A stretch of DNA of 64,000 nt. It comes from Mastigias papua. Its lineage: Eukaryota > Cnidaria > Scyphozoa > Rhizostomeae > Mastigiidae. Shown one piece after another: positions 10,025-20,610 of this stretch. The first letter of the stretch is position 1. The number at the start of each line of letters is the position of its first letter. The position numbers were made by a program, and so were the translations under genes. Location of the stretch: positions 19,318,784-19,382,783 of the forward strand of contig OZ025268.1 in NCBI GenBank assembly GCA_964019165.1, read 5' to 3'. The notes beneath the pieces were generated by a model. It did no database searches. It was not told the DNA's origin and saw only the letters and a program-made list of their open reading frames with translations.

Positions 10025-11575
10025 ATGGAAGATCCTATTGAAATATCAGAGAGATCTCCTCTGATTGCTTCGTCTGAATCAATGAACTGCTCTTCTAATC
10101 CAGAGAGAAAAACAGCAAGTCTGCGAAGAAGTGTTGGGTACCTCCAGCTTATTGCCTACACTGTGAGTATATTAATAGGATCTGGTGTATATATATCGCC
10201 TGGTCTGGTGGCTAAATATTCGAGTAACATGGCAATAGGGCTTGTAATCTGGATTCTCTCCGGATTCATATCTTTGCTCGGTGCGTTATGCTTCTGCGAA
10301 CTGGCAATCTCACTGAGGAAGACAGGAGGATATTACATTTATATCAAGGAGACATATGGGGATCTTGCTGGATTCATCACTGTATGGACAACAGTCACAG
10401 TTATTAATCCTGTATGCATAGCCCTTATTTCTGTTGCAATCGGTGAACATGCTGTAGGGACATTTGCCGACATTGCCACACCAAGTGGAGCCTGGATGGT
10501 GAGGGGAATCTCAGCTTTATGTGTGCTTTCATCGTGCGCTATCAATATTGTAAGCACATCGTTTACAAACAAGACTCAACAATTTTTTACTTTTTTGCAA
10601 GTTCTGAGCATGGTGTTCTTCATAGGTGTAGGAGTATGGAAAGTTTCTACAAGTGGAGTACAGAATTACTCCGATATGTTTGGAACAAATGGCACAATCG
10701 ACTATAATAGTCTAAGTGTGGCGATGTGCAGTGCATTATGGTCTTATGATGGCTGGGGTTTCATTGCGTCAGCGACTGAAGAACTAACTAATGGAGAAAA
10801 AGTCTTGTGGCTGGCTATTGTGACTGGCATACCATTTGTCATCTTATGCTACGTGTCAATTAATCTTGCGTTCATGTCTGTTTTGTCGCATACAGAAATA
10901 GCCAACTCTCCTGTAGTGGCCAGCACGTTTATTGAGAAAGCTCTGGGTGGTAGTGTTGCTTTAATCATCCCCTTCATAGTTGCAATCAATTGCTTTGGAT
11001 GTCTAAATTCATCTAACTTCTTCTTATCCAGAACTATTTTGTCAGCTGCAAGAGAAGGACAACTCCCAGAGCCATTGTCTTATATTCATAAGGAGAGGCG
11101 TACCCCCGTTGTAGCATTGTTGCTTATGTTCTTCACTTCATTGGTTTGGATCTTGTTATTAGGGTCTGATACTGATATTTTCGTCACATACTTTTCGTTT
11201 GCTGTTTGGATCGTTTTTGGCCTAGCTCTTTCCGCAACGATTGTTTTGCGACTCAAACAGCCTGAACTTCCACGGTCTTTTAAAGTTTGGATTGTGAATC
11301 CTGTTTGTATGTGTCTTGTATCGGCGTACCTTGTTCTCGCACCATTTTTCAAGCGGCCTGTTGACTGTGGAATTTGTCTTTTCATTCTCCTACTTTCAAT
11401 TCCAATTTATTTCTTGCTTGTGCGTGATCCAACTTTCCTACCCTTGTCTGTACGAAGATACAAAGAGCGTGTATACGAATTGGTATTACAGCGATTGGGC
11501 CTTGCCGTATGTGTTTGTGTGGAGGAGAATAAGGAGAGCCAGTCAGAAGTCAAGAGTGTTGAGACAGCTACTTGA
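10025..11575 (+). CDS. SLC7-family amino-acid transporter light chain, intronless
   Basis: A 516-residue membrane protein of the L-type/b(0,+) amino-acid transporter family (APC superfamily), which exchanges neutral or cationic amino acids across the plasma membrane. About 12 hydrophobic segments lie between residues 38 and 466. TM1 carries the substrate-binding GSG turn in GSGVYISP (52-59). TM6 carries ALWSYDGWGFIASATEEL (237-254), the family signature. Length matches LAT/b(0,+)AT proteins. The start ATG (gtcATGG) has a good context, and the same start is kept in the partial duplicate at 33714. Two oddities: there is no intron, and the loop between TM3 and TM4 (about 140-160) has no cysteine, although light chains that pair with SLC3 heavy chains normally have one there. 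It could be a retrocopy that still encodes a full protein. No polyadenylation signal is obvious just downstream. Confidence 0.92.
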   Translation: MEDPIEISERSPLIASSESMNCSSNPERKTASLRRSVGYLQLIAYTVSILIGSGVYISPGLVAKYSSNMAIGLVIWILSGFISLLGALCFCELAISLRKTGGYYIYIKETYGDLAGFITVWTTVTVINPVCIALISVAIGEHAVGTFADIATPSGAWMVRGISALCVLSSCAINIVSTSFTNKTQQFFTFLQVLSMVFFIGVGVWKVSTSGVQNYSDMFGTNGTIDYNSLSVAMCSALWSYDGWGFIASATEELTNGEKVLWLAIVTGIPFVILCYVSINLAFMSVLSHTEIANSPVVASTFIEKALGGSVALIIPFIVAINCFGCLNSSNFFLSRTILSAAREGQLPEPLSYIHKERRTPVVALLLMFFTSLVWILLLGSDTDIFVTYFSFAVWIVFGLALSATIVLRLKQPELPRSFKVWIVNPVCMCLVSAYLVLAPFFKRPVDCGICLFILLLSIPIYFLLVRDPTFLPLSVRRYKERVYELVLQRLGLAVCVCVEENKESQSEVKSVETAT

Positions 11576-12977
11576 GCCTTAATAATATTTTCTTGCAACA
11601 TGTTATTGCGTTTGTTGAATTGCCTATCCTTGTTGTATTTCGTTCGTACATAGTATGCTATAGGTTGGTGATTGTTGTTGTTATTGCTTCTGTTGTTTTA
11701 TGTTCGTCTTCAACTGATATTTATTACGCTGAATTAAATTACCGAAACTAATTCGTGTCGATGTAAAAGGCTGCATGCGCATTCTGCAAGATGCCATTTT
11801 TGAAGTTTCCCATGTCTAGTGTGCTGAAATAATTCCATATCGAGAAGAACTTCAGCATAAAATTTTCAGTCATATACTTGTGAGCAAGTCCTTCTTGAGG
11901 TCTCCAGTTGCCAGGCAACTATAAGATAAGAGATTTTCAACTTAAATGGATATTTCAATGCATGTATTTTTACCTCAATATTTGTATGTAAATGCCTGAA
12001 GAAGTTTGACATCGATTTATCTGAGATCTCGCAGGAAGAGCACTCTAATAGGAGATGAGTACTGAGGTTAATTCACATCGAACGAAACGGGAAGAGGAAC
12101 ATTATTTCCAATATGTTCATTTTTCAAAGCTCTGCACTTATAGGCATATTTGGGGTGATCCCCATAGTGATTTCTAACACTGTAAGAAACAAGAACAGTT
12201 AATATGCTTAAATAGTCCTCCTAAATTTTCGAATAAGCGCACTCGTTTTCTAAAGAAATTTCCAACCCCCTCCTTCTCATAAAGCGGTCGCTTTTAGGTT
12301 CTCCATTTTGTTGGGAAAACCAGCGAAAAAGTTAAGTTCCAGAATTTTGAATTTCTCAATCAGAGTTTGTAGGCAATACTTCATACATTCCCAAATTATG
12401 AATGAAGCATTTAGACCAAAGTTTCAACTCATCCACTTACTCCGCCCCCTCCCGTGCCTATTTCATTTTGAGAAGTTTCCCACCCCCCCTTCTGCTTATC
12501 AGGACCCGGCTCCAGTCGGGGGTTATCGTAGTTCCGAAGGGGGACATTGTTGGTAAATTTGTTGGCTTATGTAAAATAGCTTTGCCGACTGTCAATAGTG
12601 TGGTTCGTAGAATAGTCCCCCTGTATTCCAAAATGCCGACGTATCTACTTCAGGGGGCTTTCACCCCTCCCCTGCTCCCCATGCACCTAGGGCTGGGAAC
12701 TTTGAAGGAGTTTTTACTTTATTATTATGGTAGCACCTAAGTTCCTTAGTGATACCATGATATTTACACAAATTTCTTAACTTTTTTGATATTCTACATG
12801 AAGACTCCTTATAAAGTGGTTCCTTATAACAGAAAGCGCGTACAAGAAGGAGAGCCAGATGGGTGCAATTGGGATAGATTTCTCTGAGCCCCAAGCTGAA
12901 CAGGGATCCCAATAAGCTTTGAAGTGACATTCTGGCGACTGCAATAACTATTATTATTCGACACTATCATTATTGAG
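11576..12977. other. Intergenic, with a C-rich dispersed repeat
   Basis: 11576-12230 shows nothing recognisable. Around 12590-12690, C/T-rich sequence (ctacttcagggggctttcacccc) resembles 38830-38880 (ctacttcaggaggcatttgcccc) with the same downstream context, so it is likely a dispersed, non-coding repeat. Short open frames here have no recognisable products. Confidence 0.4.
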
Positions 12978-13022
12978 ACAGCAAGACGTTTCGACCCACG
13001 CTTGGGCTATCTTTAATGCTGT
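12978..13022 (-). ncRNA. Degenerate hammerhead ribozyme motif
   Basis: On the minus strand, ACAGCA pairs with TGCTGT (6 bp, one bulged T) as stem I. Stem II is GCCC(AAGCGT)GGGT, followed by GAAACGTC, which gives the GAA core, a 2-bp stem III and C17. The CUGANGA box is decayed to TTAAAGA. It is probably an inactive remnant of a Penelope-type terminus. Confidence 0.45.
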
Positions 13023-14322
13023 TATCATGAAGTGGGTAAGCATATTAAAATGCTTTTTTGATAATTCTAGACTCAATTGTTCTCAAACTTGTTCCTAATT
13101 GAAGAGTGACTCTGCAAATATTTGATATTTTTCGCGCAGTGTTAAATTCGCGCTCTCAAAGAGGTACAGGGCGATGCAACAATTCATTTCAAAGGAAATT
13201 TTATGCCTAAAAATTTCCCTGACTAAAAAGTAATTATTTTATGAGGATGGGCAATAGAGCTCTTTGGTAGCAAATCACAGCTTCTCTAAGCTCTTGATTG
13301 CTAAATTATGTCAACATGCTTGCTTGTATCGGCTTCAAAATTGTCATTTTCATGGCTACTTTGATTTGGTCTGTTTCACAGACATTTTGAATTTGCTTCT
13401 GGACCCTTCTGCAAACCAATTTTACTTGGAAGTATATGTATATGTATACTGAATAAGTACTTGGAAACTTCTGTTCACTGTGGGAGCGAGGGTCTTTGAA
13501 AAACATGCGACAAAGAAGTGTGCTCCAATGATGTCAGTGATTACGAGAATACGGAATGTTTGGAAGGAAATAGCGGTCCTGCAGAAGTGACAGAAAACAG
13601 AGAATAGCTTAAGAAAAGGTGAGGATCTCTTGGACTTCAGCGATACAGAAAAATTTAAAAAATGGAACTTAACGAAGAACAAAAAGCCATGCCTTAGAAA
13701 GGTAATGTTTTCGATCCTTATACGATGGCCTTTTCCATAAGACGAGAAGGACGATCGGAGGACATAACACTTTCACTCATTTGTCAAATTAAGATGCCAC
13801 GTTTCAAAGCTTTATTACGACCATGAAAAAGATGTGGATACATTTGCACCAGCCATAGCTTTACAAGGCCACTTGTATCACAAAATGGAAGATTGTTCAA
13901 TTTGAAGCATCAGACGATTTTCAACATTATGAAAAAGTGAACTTAACTTATATAGAATGTATGAAATTCAGTTCAACGAGCAAGATCTAGATGATATTAA
14001 CATCGTAATAAAACCATAGAGTTGGGACTCCTATGAATGAACTAAAATGAACTTAAGTGTTCTCCTTTCAGACAACACTGCTTGCAATACTTCACGCATG
14101 TGCATCAGGCAAAAGGCGAATATCTTCATAATTCTCAGGGGAAAGACCGCTTTCGCGCAGTTCAATTTTCGGGCAGTATTTAATATCGGACAGCAAGGGT
14201 TAAGCGAAAAAATAGTGCTGCGTGAATTTAAATGCAACTGAAGTAACTTTTGAAAATAAAGCAACGAATTCTGATACTCACAAAACCTGATGTTTGTTAA
14301 AAATCTCATCCTAATTTCATCA
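13023..14322. other. Intergenic, nothing recognisable
   Basis: AT-rich sequence without a recognisable coding region, RNA gene or repeat family. The minus-strand frame 14031-14426 is open but its only recognisable part belongs to the repeat starting at 14323. Confidence 0.5.
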
Positions 14323-14744
14323 TCAGCTGTCTTTTCCTGTAAGCCAATTACGGGGCCTAGGCTGACCCTGAGGTCAGTGTCGCCTTCAAATTGTTTAGAA
14401 GAGGTGATTGAGTCGGCCAGAATCAATCCACTCTGTTACCCCAACAGTTACTTATCAGAGCTGCAGTGCCTGACTTTCACTGAAGGGGGCCTGGTTGGAC
14501 AGTTTGCCACAGGTCGTCAACATCTGCCCCAATTCTGAATCTTCGCAAAATGAATCACTATCAACTTAAGGGCAGTGTCTCTCTGTGCCCGCTTGCCACC
14601 ACGAGGAGGTCTCCAACCATGGGCTAGCAAAAGACTCTGGCAGCATCCTCATAAAAAAACCTTTCTGTGGAACACAGGGTGCATTCTGTGTATATTCTAC
14701 GCCGGACATTTCCCTCACTAGGCTATTCTCATATTACGCATTTC

Positions 14745-14747
14745 ATA

Positions 14748-14782
<35 letters not shown>

Positions 14783-14806
14783 TATCATCATCATCATCAT
14801 CATTAT
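14745..14806. repeat. (ATC)n microsatellite
   Basis: About 20 imperfect ATC units with ATT variants, followed by a short cttgt pentamer run to 14825. Confidence 0.9.
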
Positions 14807-15130
14807 CTTGTCTTGTCTTGTCTTTTCCTGTACGCCCCTTACGGGGCCTAGGCTGACCCTGAGGTCAGTGTCGCCTTCAAATGCTTTAGAAGAGGTGATT
14901 GAGTCGGCTACACTCAATCCACTCTGTTACCCCAGCAGATACTTATCAGAACTGCAGCCTGAAGCTGCTATGCCTGACTTTCACTGGAGGGGCCTGGTTG
15001 GACAGTTTGCCACAGGTCGTCAACATCTGCCCCAATTCTGAATCTCTGCGAAATGAATCACTATCAACTTAAGGGCAGAATCTCTCTGTGCCCGCTTGCC
15101 ACCACGAGGAGGTCTCCAACCATGGGCTAG

Positions 15131-15211
<81 letters not shown>

Positions 15212-15212
15212 T
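15131..15212. repeat. (ATC)n microsatellite
   Basis: About 27 uninterrupted ATC units between the second and third copies of the 14323-15440 repeat. Confidence 0.95.
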
Positions 15213-15439
15213 GGTCGGCTACAGTCAATCCACTCTGTACCCAACAGTTACTTATCAGAACTGCAGCCTGAAGCTGCTGTGCCTGACTTTCACTGAAGGG
15301 GCCTGGTTGGACAGTTTGCCACTGGTCTTCAACATCTGCCCCAATTCTGAATCTCCGCGAAATGAATCACTATCAACTTAAGGGCAGTGTCTCTCTTTGC
15401 CTGTTTGCCGCCACGAGGTGGTCTCCAACCGTGGCTAGA

Positions 15440-15477
<38 letters not shown>

Positions 15478-15860
15478 GCATCATCATCACCATCATCATC
15501 ATCACCATCATTTACATCATCATACATGATGATGATGATGATGATGATCACCACCACCACCACCACCACCACCATCACCACCACCACCACCACCACCATC
15601 ACCACCACCACCACCACCACCACCACCACCACCATCACCACCATCACCACCACCACCACCATCACCACCACCACCACCACCACCACCATCACCACCACCA
15701 CCACCACCACCACCACCACCACCACCACCACCATCACCACCACCACCACCACCACCACCACCACCACCACCACCACCACCACCACCACCACCACCACCAC
15801 CACCACCACCACCACCACCACCACCACCACCACCACCACCACCACCACCACCACCACCAG
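15440..15860. repeat. (ATC)n grading into (CAC)n microsatellite
   Basis: ATC units to about 15520, a catgatgatg switch of strand phase near 15525-15548, then about 100 CAC/CAT units to 15860. A similar (CAC)n-(ATC)n tract at 20262-20512 lies on the other side of the LINE, suggesting that the LINE split one microsatellite. Confidence 0.95.
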
Positions 15861-15884
15861 GCATGAGGTGTGCAGTTGATTGTG

Positions 15885-16637
15885 TCACTGATCCGAGGCC
15901 ATGCAGGCCCTCGATTTTTGGTGTCTTGCCAGATTGGTGGCAGTTACATTTGCACCGCAATATGTGCATATTATTCTCTTTGATACATACTTTCTTGCAG
16001 TCTGTGCACTAGCCTGATCTGATGTTCTATCTTGGGTTTCTCTCTCTGTTTGCACATTGTTCCTCTGCTCACAGCACCTTACATGCCTTGCATAATTTGC
16101 CCTTCCGACCAAGTTATTACAAATCCTGCATTCCTTTCTTTCTCCTTCTATTCTTCCACCTTTGCATGCTTTGGAATGGGTTTTCCATGTTGCTTCTTTT
16201 CTAAATTTGCCATTGCATTTTTGGCATCTAAAAGTTGTTGCATCTTCCATTGTTCTGTGAAGTCTTTTCTGATTAATGACCAATCCAGCTTTCATTCTGA
16301 ATGTTCTGCCACACCCTTCGTATTTGCATTTGTTGTCGTTCTGTACCTCGTACTGTGATCTTCTCTCAATAATTTCACCATCATCATGTCTTCTATACTG
16401 GTGCCCCTGTTGCTTCTCGAATTGTTCTATGTGTCTCATTCTACTTTCGACCACATTTTTCCATTTCACTCTATCCATCGCTATTCTTTCTACTTCATGG
16501 ACTTCTATATTTGCTTCCTTCAATAGTCTGTGCCAGTAAGCAAGCGTTGTCATCTTTCTTTTCCTTGGTTTTCTCCCTATCTCCATTCGTCTGATCCAAC
16601 CCATCGTCGCCTGTTTTACTAATCTCTCATCTGACAT
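15885..16637 (-). CDS. LINE ORF2 C-terminal region with four zinc fingers
   Basis: A 250-residue frame. Residues 1-80 hold the post-RT region (HRLLKEANIEVHEVE). Four Cys/His modules follow: about 104-127 (CKYEGCGRTFRMKAGLV, first His replaced by Gln), 138-158 (CQKCNGKF...HSKAC), 170-189 (CRICNNLVGRANYARHVRCC) and 224-245 (CTYCGANVTATNLARHQ...C). The last three have C2HC spacing. Such fingers may bind target DNA or the element RNA. It ends with a proper stop just before the (CAC)n tract. It is an exon-sized remnant of the LINE, not a host gene. Confidence 0.8.
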   Translation of the reverse strand: MSDERLVKQATMGWIRRMEIGRKPRKRKMTTLAYWHRLLKEANIEVHEVERIAMDRVKWKNVVESRMRHIEQFEKQQGHQYRRHDDGEIIERRSQYEVQNDNKCKYEGCGRTFRMKAGLVINQKRLHRTMEDATTFRCQKCNGKFRKEATWKTHSKACKGGRIEGERKECRICNNLVGRANYARHVRCCEQRNNVQTERETQDRTSDQASAQTARKYVSKRIICTYCGANVTATNLARHQKSRACMASDQ

Positions 16638-16771
16638 TCTTGCAATGTGACCAATTCTTACTAAGTGGCTCTTCTCTATTTGCTTCTGATTGTTATAACA
16701 TCTAGCTCGTTTCTTACATCTTGCATATTCATGTGATTACTCTCCATCTGCCTCAAAGGTTCCTCTTTCTT
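16638..16771 (-). pseudogene. LINE ORF2 segment between RT and zinc fingers
   Basis: Minus-strand frames read EEPLRQMESNHMNMQDVRNE and SHLVRIGHIARMSDERLVKQ, joining the RT part (from 17399) to the zinc-finger part. A frameshift lies near 16685. Confidence 0.6.
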
Positions 16772-17398
16772 AATAATAATAATATATCATATTTATAGTG
16801 GGTAGCCTTTGATAACCGTTATGCGCAGTTCTTTACAAAAGGGCCCACTGTCAACAAAAATTTTTAAAGAACATAAAGAATCTTATATCTTATATTAAAT
16901 AAAGTATCTTATAATTATCAGTTTGTAATAAAGTGAAGGAATAAAATTCTTTATAATTTAACTGTGGCATCCTGGATTCATTTCTTGTAGAAGACTTCTA
17001 CACCCTTCTTGAATTGTAAAAAACTTTCCATGGAGGTCAATTTATATGGTAAAGAGTTCCATAGACTTGCTGCCCGTGTGGTAAAGAGTTTAGCATCTGA
17101 CTTTGTTTTTATTTTCTCGATGAATATCTTCTTTGATAATGCACTTCTTGTAGTTTTCGAGTGTATTTCACTTGTTAGCTTTAATCGCTCTTGCAGATAA
17201 ACTGGACTGGTCTTGTTTACGATCTTAAACATCATTTTTAGCATATTCTTCTCCAATCTAGTATTCAGATTACAATGTTCCTTATTCACCCTGCATAACA
17301 TTTGAACTGAACGCTTAAGGATACTTGCCAACTTTTTCAAGTATGTGTTTGAAGCAGAACTCCAAGCCTCACTGCAGTAGTCTATGTGAGGTTATCTT
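16772..17398 (-). mobile_element. LINE 3' tail inserted inside the zinc-finger LINE
   Basis: A second, 5'-truncated LINE on the minus strand. It opens with SHIDYCSEAWSSASNTYLKK and ends with AASLWNSLPYKLTSMESFLQ, the typical C-terminal tail of CR1/L2/jockey-like ORF2. It finishes with a (TTA)n-type microsatellite tail at 16772-16787. It interrupts the host LINE between RT and zinc-finger parts. Confidence 0.8.
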
Positions 17399-18442
17399 GT
17401 TACTCCATATGTATCTATACCTCTTGTCTATCCAACTTTGAATTCTTTTTGTCTCCGATTTTGAAAAAGGTCTCACTGCAGCATTGAACAAAATGGTACT
17501 TTCCACGCAGGTTTCTACTACTTTGGCTTGCGTCTTCTTGCTGAGCTTACATTTCATAAATCTCTTCTTTATTTGCATCCATGTTCTTGCTGCTCTCTTT
17601 ATTCGCATTTTAGTATCATGTTCATTTCCCATATATGTTCCTAACATACGGATTTCCTCACTGTCTCTTGCTCCGAATTCCATTTTCTCCTCCTTTGATT
17701 CATTGGTTCTCTCTTCAAACTCCCCCATGACTTTCTGGATTATTTGCTTGCCTTCGTCTATTTCGTCATTCATTCCAATGATAGTGGTGTCATCAGCAAA
17801 CAAAGACATTGTTAGTGTTGTATTCTTGGCTTCTGAGTTGAACGTGTTCTTTACATTCTTCGGTGGGAGTGAATGGCTAGGCATGAACGACCACTCAATG
17901 CCTACTTTTTTGTTATTTTTCTCTGCTTCAGATGCTCTGTCCTTTTCTGCAACTCGAATAACCGCCTGATGGAATATGTTAAAAATAACCGGAAATGTTG
18001 CACATCCTTCTCGTAGTCCTCTCTGTGGAATGAACTTCGTGCTGTCTCTTTCTTCCCCCCTGACTCTGTACGATGTAAACTCGTGTAGGTCTTTCAGCTT
18101 GTCAATTACTTTGTTTGGTAGTCTATATTTCTCCAGTATGGCCCATAGTATTGGTCGACTCACCCTTGGGTATGCTTTTTTTAGATCTAGAAGTATAGCC
18201 ATCTCTTTTCTTTCCTCCCTTCCATTGTTTATTTCTTCCATATTTCTAACTACTTTCACATCTTCTTGGATTCTTACAAAGATTTGCGTTGCATCAGCCG
18301 TCGATCTTCCTTGTCTAAAACCTGCTTGATTCTCATCTAGTGCTCCAGTAGCTTCTGCCCAATTTCGTAGCCTTGTCGCCAAAATTCTGGCTAAGATTCT
18401 GCTCATGATTGGGAGTAAGCATATTCCTCTGAAATTATTCAT
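17399..18442 (-). pseudogene. LINE reverse transcriptase
   Basis: RT blocks on the minus strand: NNFRGICLLPIMSRILARIL, DENQAGFRQGRSTADATQIF, AILLDLKKAYPRVSRPILW (first catalytic Asp), PQRGLREGCATFPVIFNIF and MSLFADDTTIIGMND with the FADD catalytic pair. After RT it runs to YIWSNK at 17400, where the other LINE is inserted. It belongs with the frames 18503-18958 and 19078-19632. Confidence 0.88.
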
Positions 18443-18502
18443 ATCCTTTTTATCTCCTTTCTTATGTAGTGGGATGATTATTCCAACTTTCTGTTCCTCA
18501 TT

Positions 18503-18958
18503 TCATCTGTGTGCGGGGTTTTCCCACAACCACTGGATCTGTCTATACACACTTTTTCTGATCTCATCTCCTGTTTCTCTAATGTACCTCAAACGTATCT
18601 CGTCCTCTCCCGGTGCTGCATCTTTCATTTTCGCTATTTCATTCTTTATTTCTTCAAAACTCGGAATCTGGACAATTAATTCGTTGTTTCTCTCCAACGT
18701 CTCTTCCTCCACCTTCAGTTCCACCACCTTTTCAACTGTCTTTGATATTTGGTCCGGACTGTTTTCATATCGCTCATGAGTGATTTTCTCGAGATGACCT
18801 TTATATTCCTCTTCGGTAAAAAGCATTATGGACTTGCTGTTGTTGTACTCTCCTCTTCTTTGCAGCCTCTGCAGAATTTGTACATCGTCCCAATTTGTCC
18901 CATTTGGCATGCTTGTTGGCACTCTTCTGCTAATTGATTCAACCATTTTTCCTCCCAT
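18503..18958 (-). pseudogene. LINE linker between endonuclease and RT
   Basis: The 151-residue frame ends with EIAKMKDAAPGEDEIRLRYI, the conserved KxxxAPGxD motif just before LINE RT. A stop near 18503 separates it from the RT frame. Confidence 0.8.
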
Positions 18959-19077
18959 TGTCTTAACTCTCTTTTGTATTTTGTTCTTTTCTCTGTCAGT
19001 CTTGTTTTGGCTATAATGTACTCATTGCTTGTTCTGTCTCCTGTCGGCCGTACCACTCGATTTCTCTCTCTCAGTGC

Positions 19078-19632
19078 TTAACGTATCTCTGCTTTCAGTC
19101 GCATTGCATCTTCCTCGTGTTGGTTCATCCATGGGTTTGTTTGTTTCTCTCGTTTGCCACATACTTCCTCCGCTGTGGCTCTAAGTATTTTACCCAATGT
19201 TTCCCATTCTAGGTCTTCCATTTTCACGCCTCTGTTTGCTGCTTCTTGACTCGCTCTTTCTTCTGTTCTCTTTCTGTACAGCTCTGCTATTTCTCGATTC
19301 ATCATTTTCTCCCAGATGATATTTCGTCTTTTCTTCTGTCTCCTCTCATTTGAATGTTTAGGTGTTTTCATTTTCAGCTGCATTTCTACAATCTTGTGGT
19401 CGGATAGCATTTCATTGCTCTTGATTTTCAGAGCTTTTACAATTCTATGTCTGTCCTCCTCTCTTGTTATAAATCCATCAAGTTCATACCATGCTTTATT
19501 GGCTCGATTGAACCGCGTGGCTCTTTTCTTCACATAGAAAAATGAGTTGACCCAACATAACCCGTGTTCTGTGAGCCAGTCAATTATATCTTCTCCTTGC
19601 GGGTTTGTGCTTCTGAATCCATATCTTCCCAC
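19078..19632 (-). pseudogene. LINE APE endonuclease, C-terminal half
   Basis: Residues read GLCWVNSFFYVKKRATRF, YELDGFITREEDRHRI and EMLSDHKIVEMQL. The SDH motif carries the catalytic His of the AP-endonuclease fold. This part follows the frameshifted N-terminal half at 19681-20121. Confidence 0.8.
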
Positions 19633-19680
19633 TGTGGTGGATTTGTCATACGGTCCTATATATGTCTGCCAATCTGTGCA

Positions 19681-20121
19681 TTAATATCCCCCCCCCCCAA
19701 TAACGATAACCTTCTTTGTCGTACCCCCGTGTATCACTCTTTCTAGCTCTCTCCTCACTTCTTGTATCTGTTGTTCATATTGTACACTCCCCTGACTGGT
19801 TGATATACCGATGACAGAACTGCATCTCTGAATTCCACTGTTGTTACTCTGTCTGCGGGGTACCACTTTCTCATGCCTGCACTTTCTTCCTTCCGTTTCC
19901 CATTTTCTGTACCATTTTCCTCTCATCAATATTCCTGTTTTCGTAGAATGTAGAAGGTACATACTTTCTCCATCTATCTCAGATTTTTTGATGCCATGGC
20001 TAAAGGTGTAATATCCTTTCCTCTCCGCTTGCATAGTTTCACTATTTCTCCAAACCGTCTTCCGTGTATATTGGCCCTCTGTACTTTCCACGTTGCTATT
20101 GTTTTGCTTCCATTGATCCAT
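19681..20121 (-). pseudogene. LINE APE endonuclease, N-terminal half, frameshifted at a poly-C run
   Basis: The minus-strand frame reaches KKVIVIGG and then runs into a homopolymer of about ten G (19688-19697 on the plus strand). In the alternative frame the sequence continues GGDINAQIG, the conserved catalytic block of APE endonucleases. Slippage in the homopolymer, or a sequencing error there, explains the break. Confidence 0.7.
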
Positions 20122-20261
20122 TCCTTCTGCAAAGTTAATAATTTCTTAATTCTCCTTCGTGCTCTTCTCCTCTTTCTTCTGGTGTTTCTTGCTTGTCTCT
20201 GGGCTTAACCTGTTGGTCCTGGGATTTTCTCCACATCTGTTTTCAATTTATCTTTCAAAAC

Positions 20262-20478
20262 CATCACCACCACCATCACCACCACCACCACCACCACCAT
20301 CACCACCACCACCACCACCACCATCACCACCACCACCACCACCACCATCACCACCACCACCACCACCACCATCACCACCACCATCACCACCACCACCATC
20401 ACCACCACCACCACCACCACCACCACCACCACCACCACCACCACCACCACCACCACCACCACCACCACCACCACCACC

Positions 20479-20509
<31 letters not shown>

Positions 20510-20514
20510 ATTTA
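20262..20514. repeat. (CAC)n with (ATC)n end microsatellite
   Basis: About 75 CAC units with periodic CAT variants every seven to eight units, then (ATC)n. It mirrors 15548-15860 across the LINE. Confidence 0.95.
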
Positions 20515-20610
20515 TTAACAGTTAGCTACTTTTTCTGTTCAGCTAAAGAAGAAGCTAATTAAGGCCAACTAATGATAAAACTAAAAAAGGTACACTGTAG
20601 TTACAAATAA

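Larger units (their letters stand above)
7155..10085 (+). repeat. Segmental duplication, copy A
   Basis: 7155-7349 and 8930-10085 match 32797-33775 at high similarity: gcttcaagaaccgctctgtg near 7209 and 32875, the FERM exon 9 region, gtaatgttatgtaataaggg, and the SLC7 5' UTR plus its first ~20 codons. Copy A contains a Penelope-like insertion (7350-8929) that copy B lacks, and an extra internal tandem duplication (9546-9850 repeats 9130-9445). Both copies begin at an (AT)n tract. Confidence 0.85.
14323..15440. repeat. Three copies of a ~230-320 bp repeat with (ATC)n ends
   Basis: Copies begin near 14323, 14808 and 15213. Shared blocks in order are ggggcctaggctgaccctga (first two copies), cttatcagaactgcagcctg, ctgccccaattctgaatct, caacttaagggcag and ggtctccaaccatgggcta. 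Each copy ends at or near an (ATC)n run. The minus strand keeps a partly open frame (ADSITSSKAFEGDTDLRVSL), hinting at an origin in a coding or retroelement sequence. The family is unknown to me. Confidence 0.75.
15861..20260 (-). mobile_element. APE-type LINE with C-terminal C2H2 zinc fingers
   Basis: Reading the minus strand from about 20260 to 15861 gives AP-type endonuclease, RT and a C-terminal zinc-finger region. It is broken by frameshifts and by a second LINE tail inserted at 16772-17398. It sits between (CAC)n tracts on both sides. LINEs of several clades target simple repeats, but whether this one does cannot be shown from one copy. Confidence 0.85.

Noticed and set aside
15387..15969. 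His-, Thr- and Gly-rich open frames
   Set aside because: Products of the (CAC)n/(ATC)n microsatellite; no flanking coding signal.
16022..19746. Plus-strand frames of 60-160 codons
   Set aside because: Antisense shadows of the minus-strand LINE, rich in Ser, Phe and Leu as expected from the complement.
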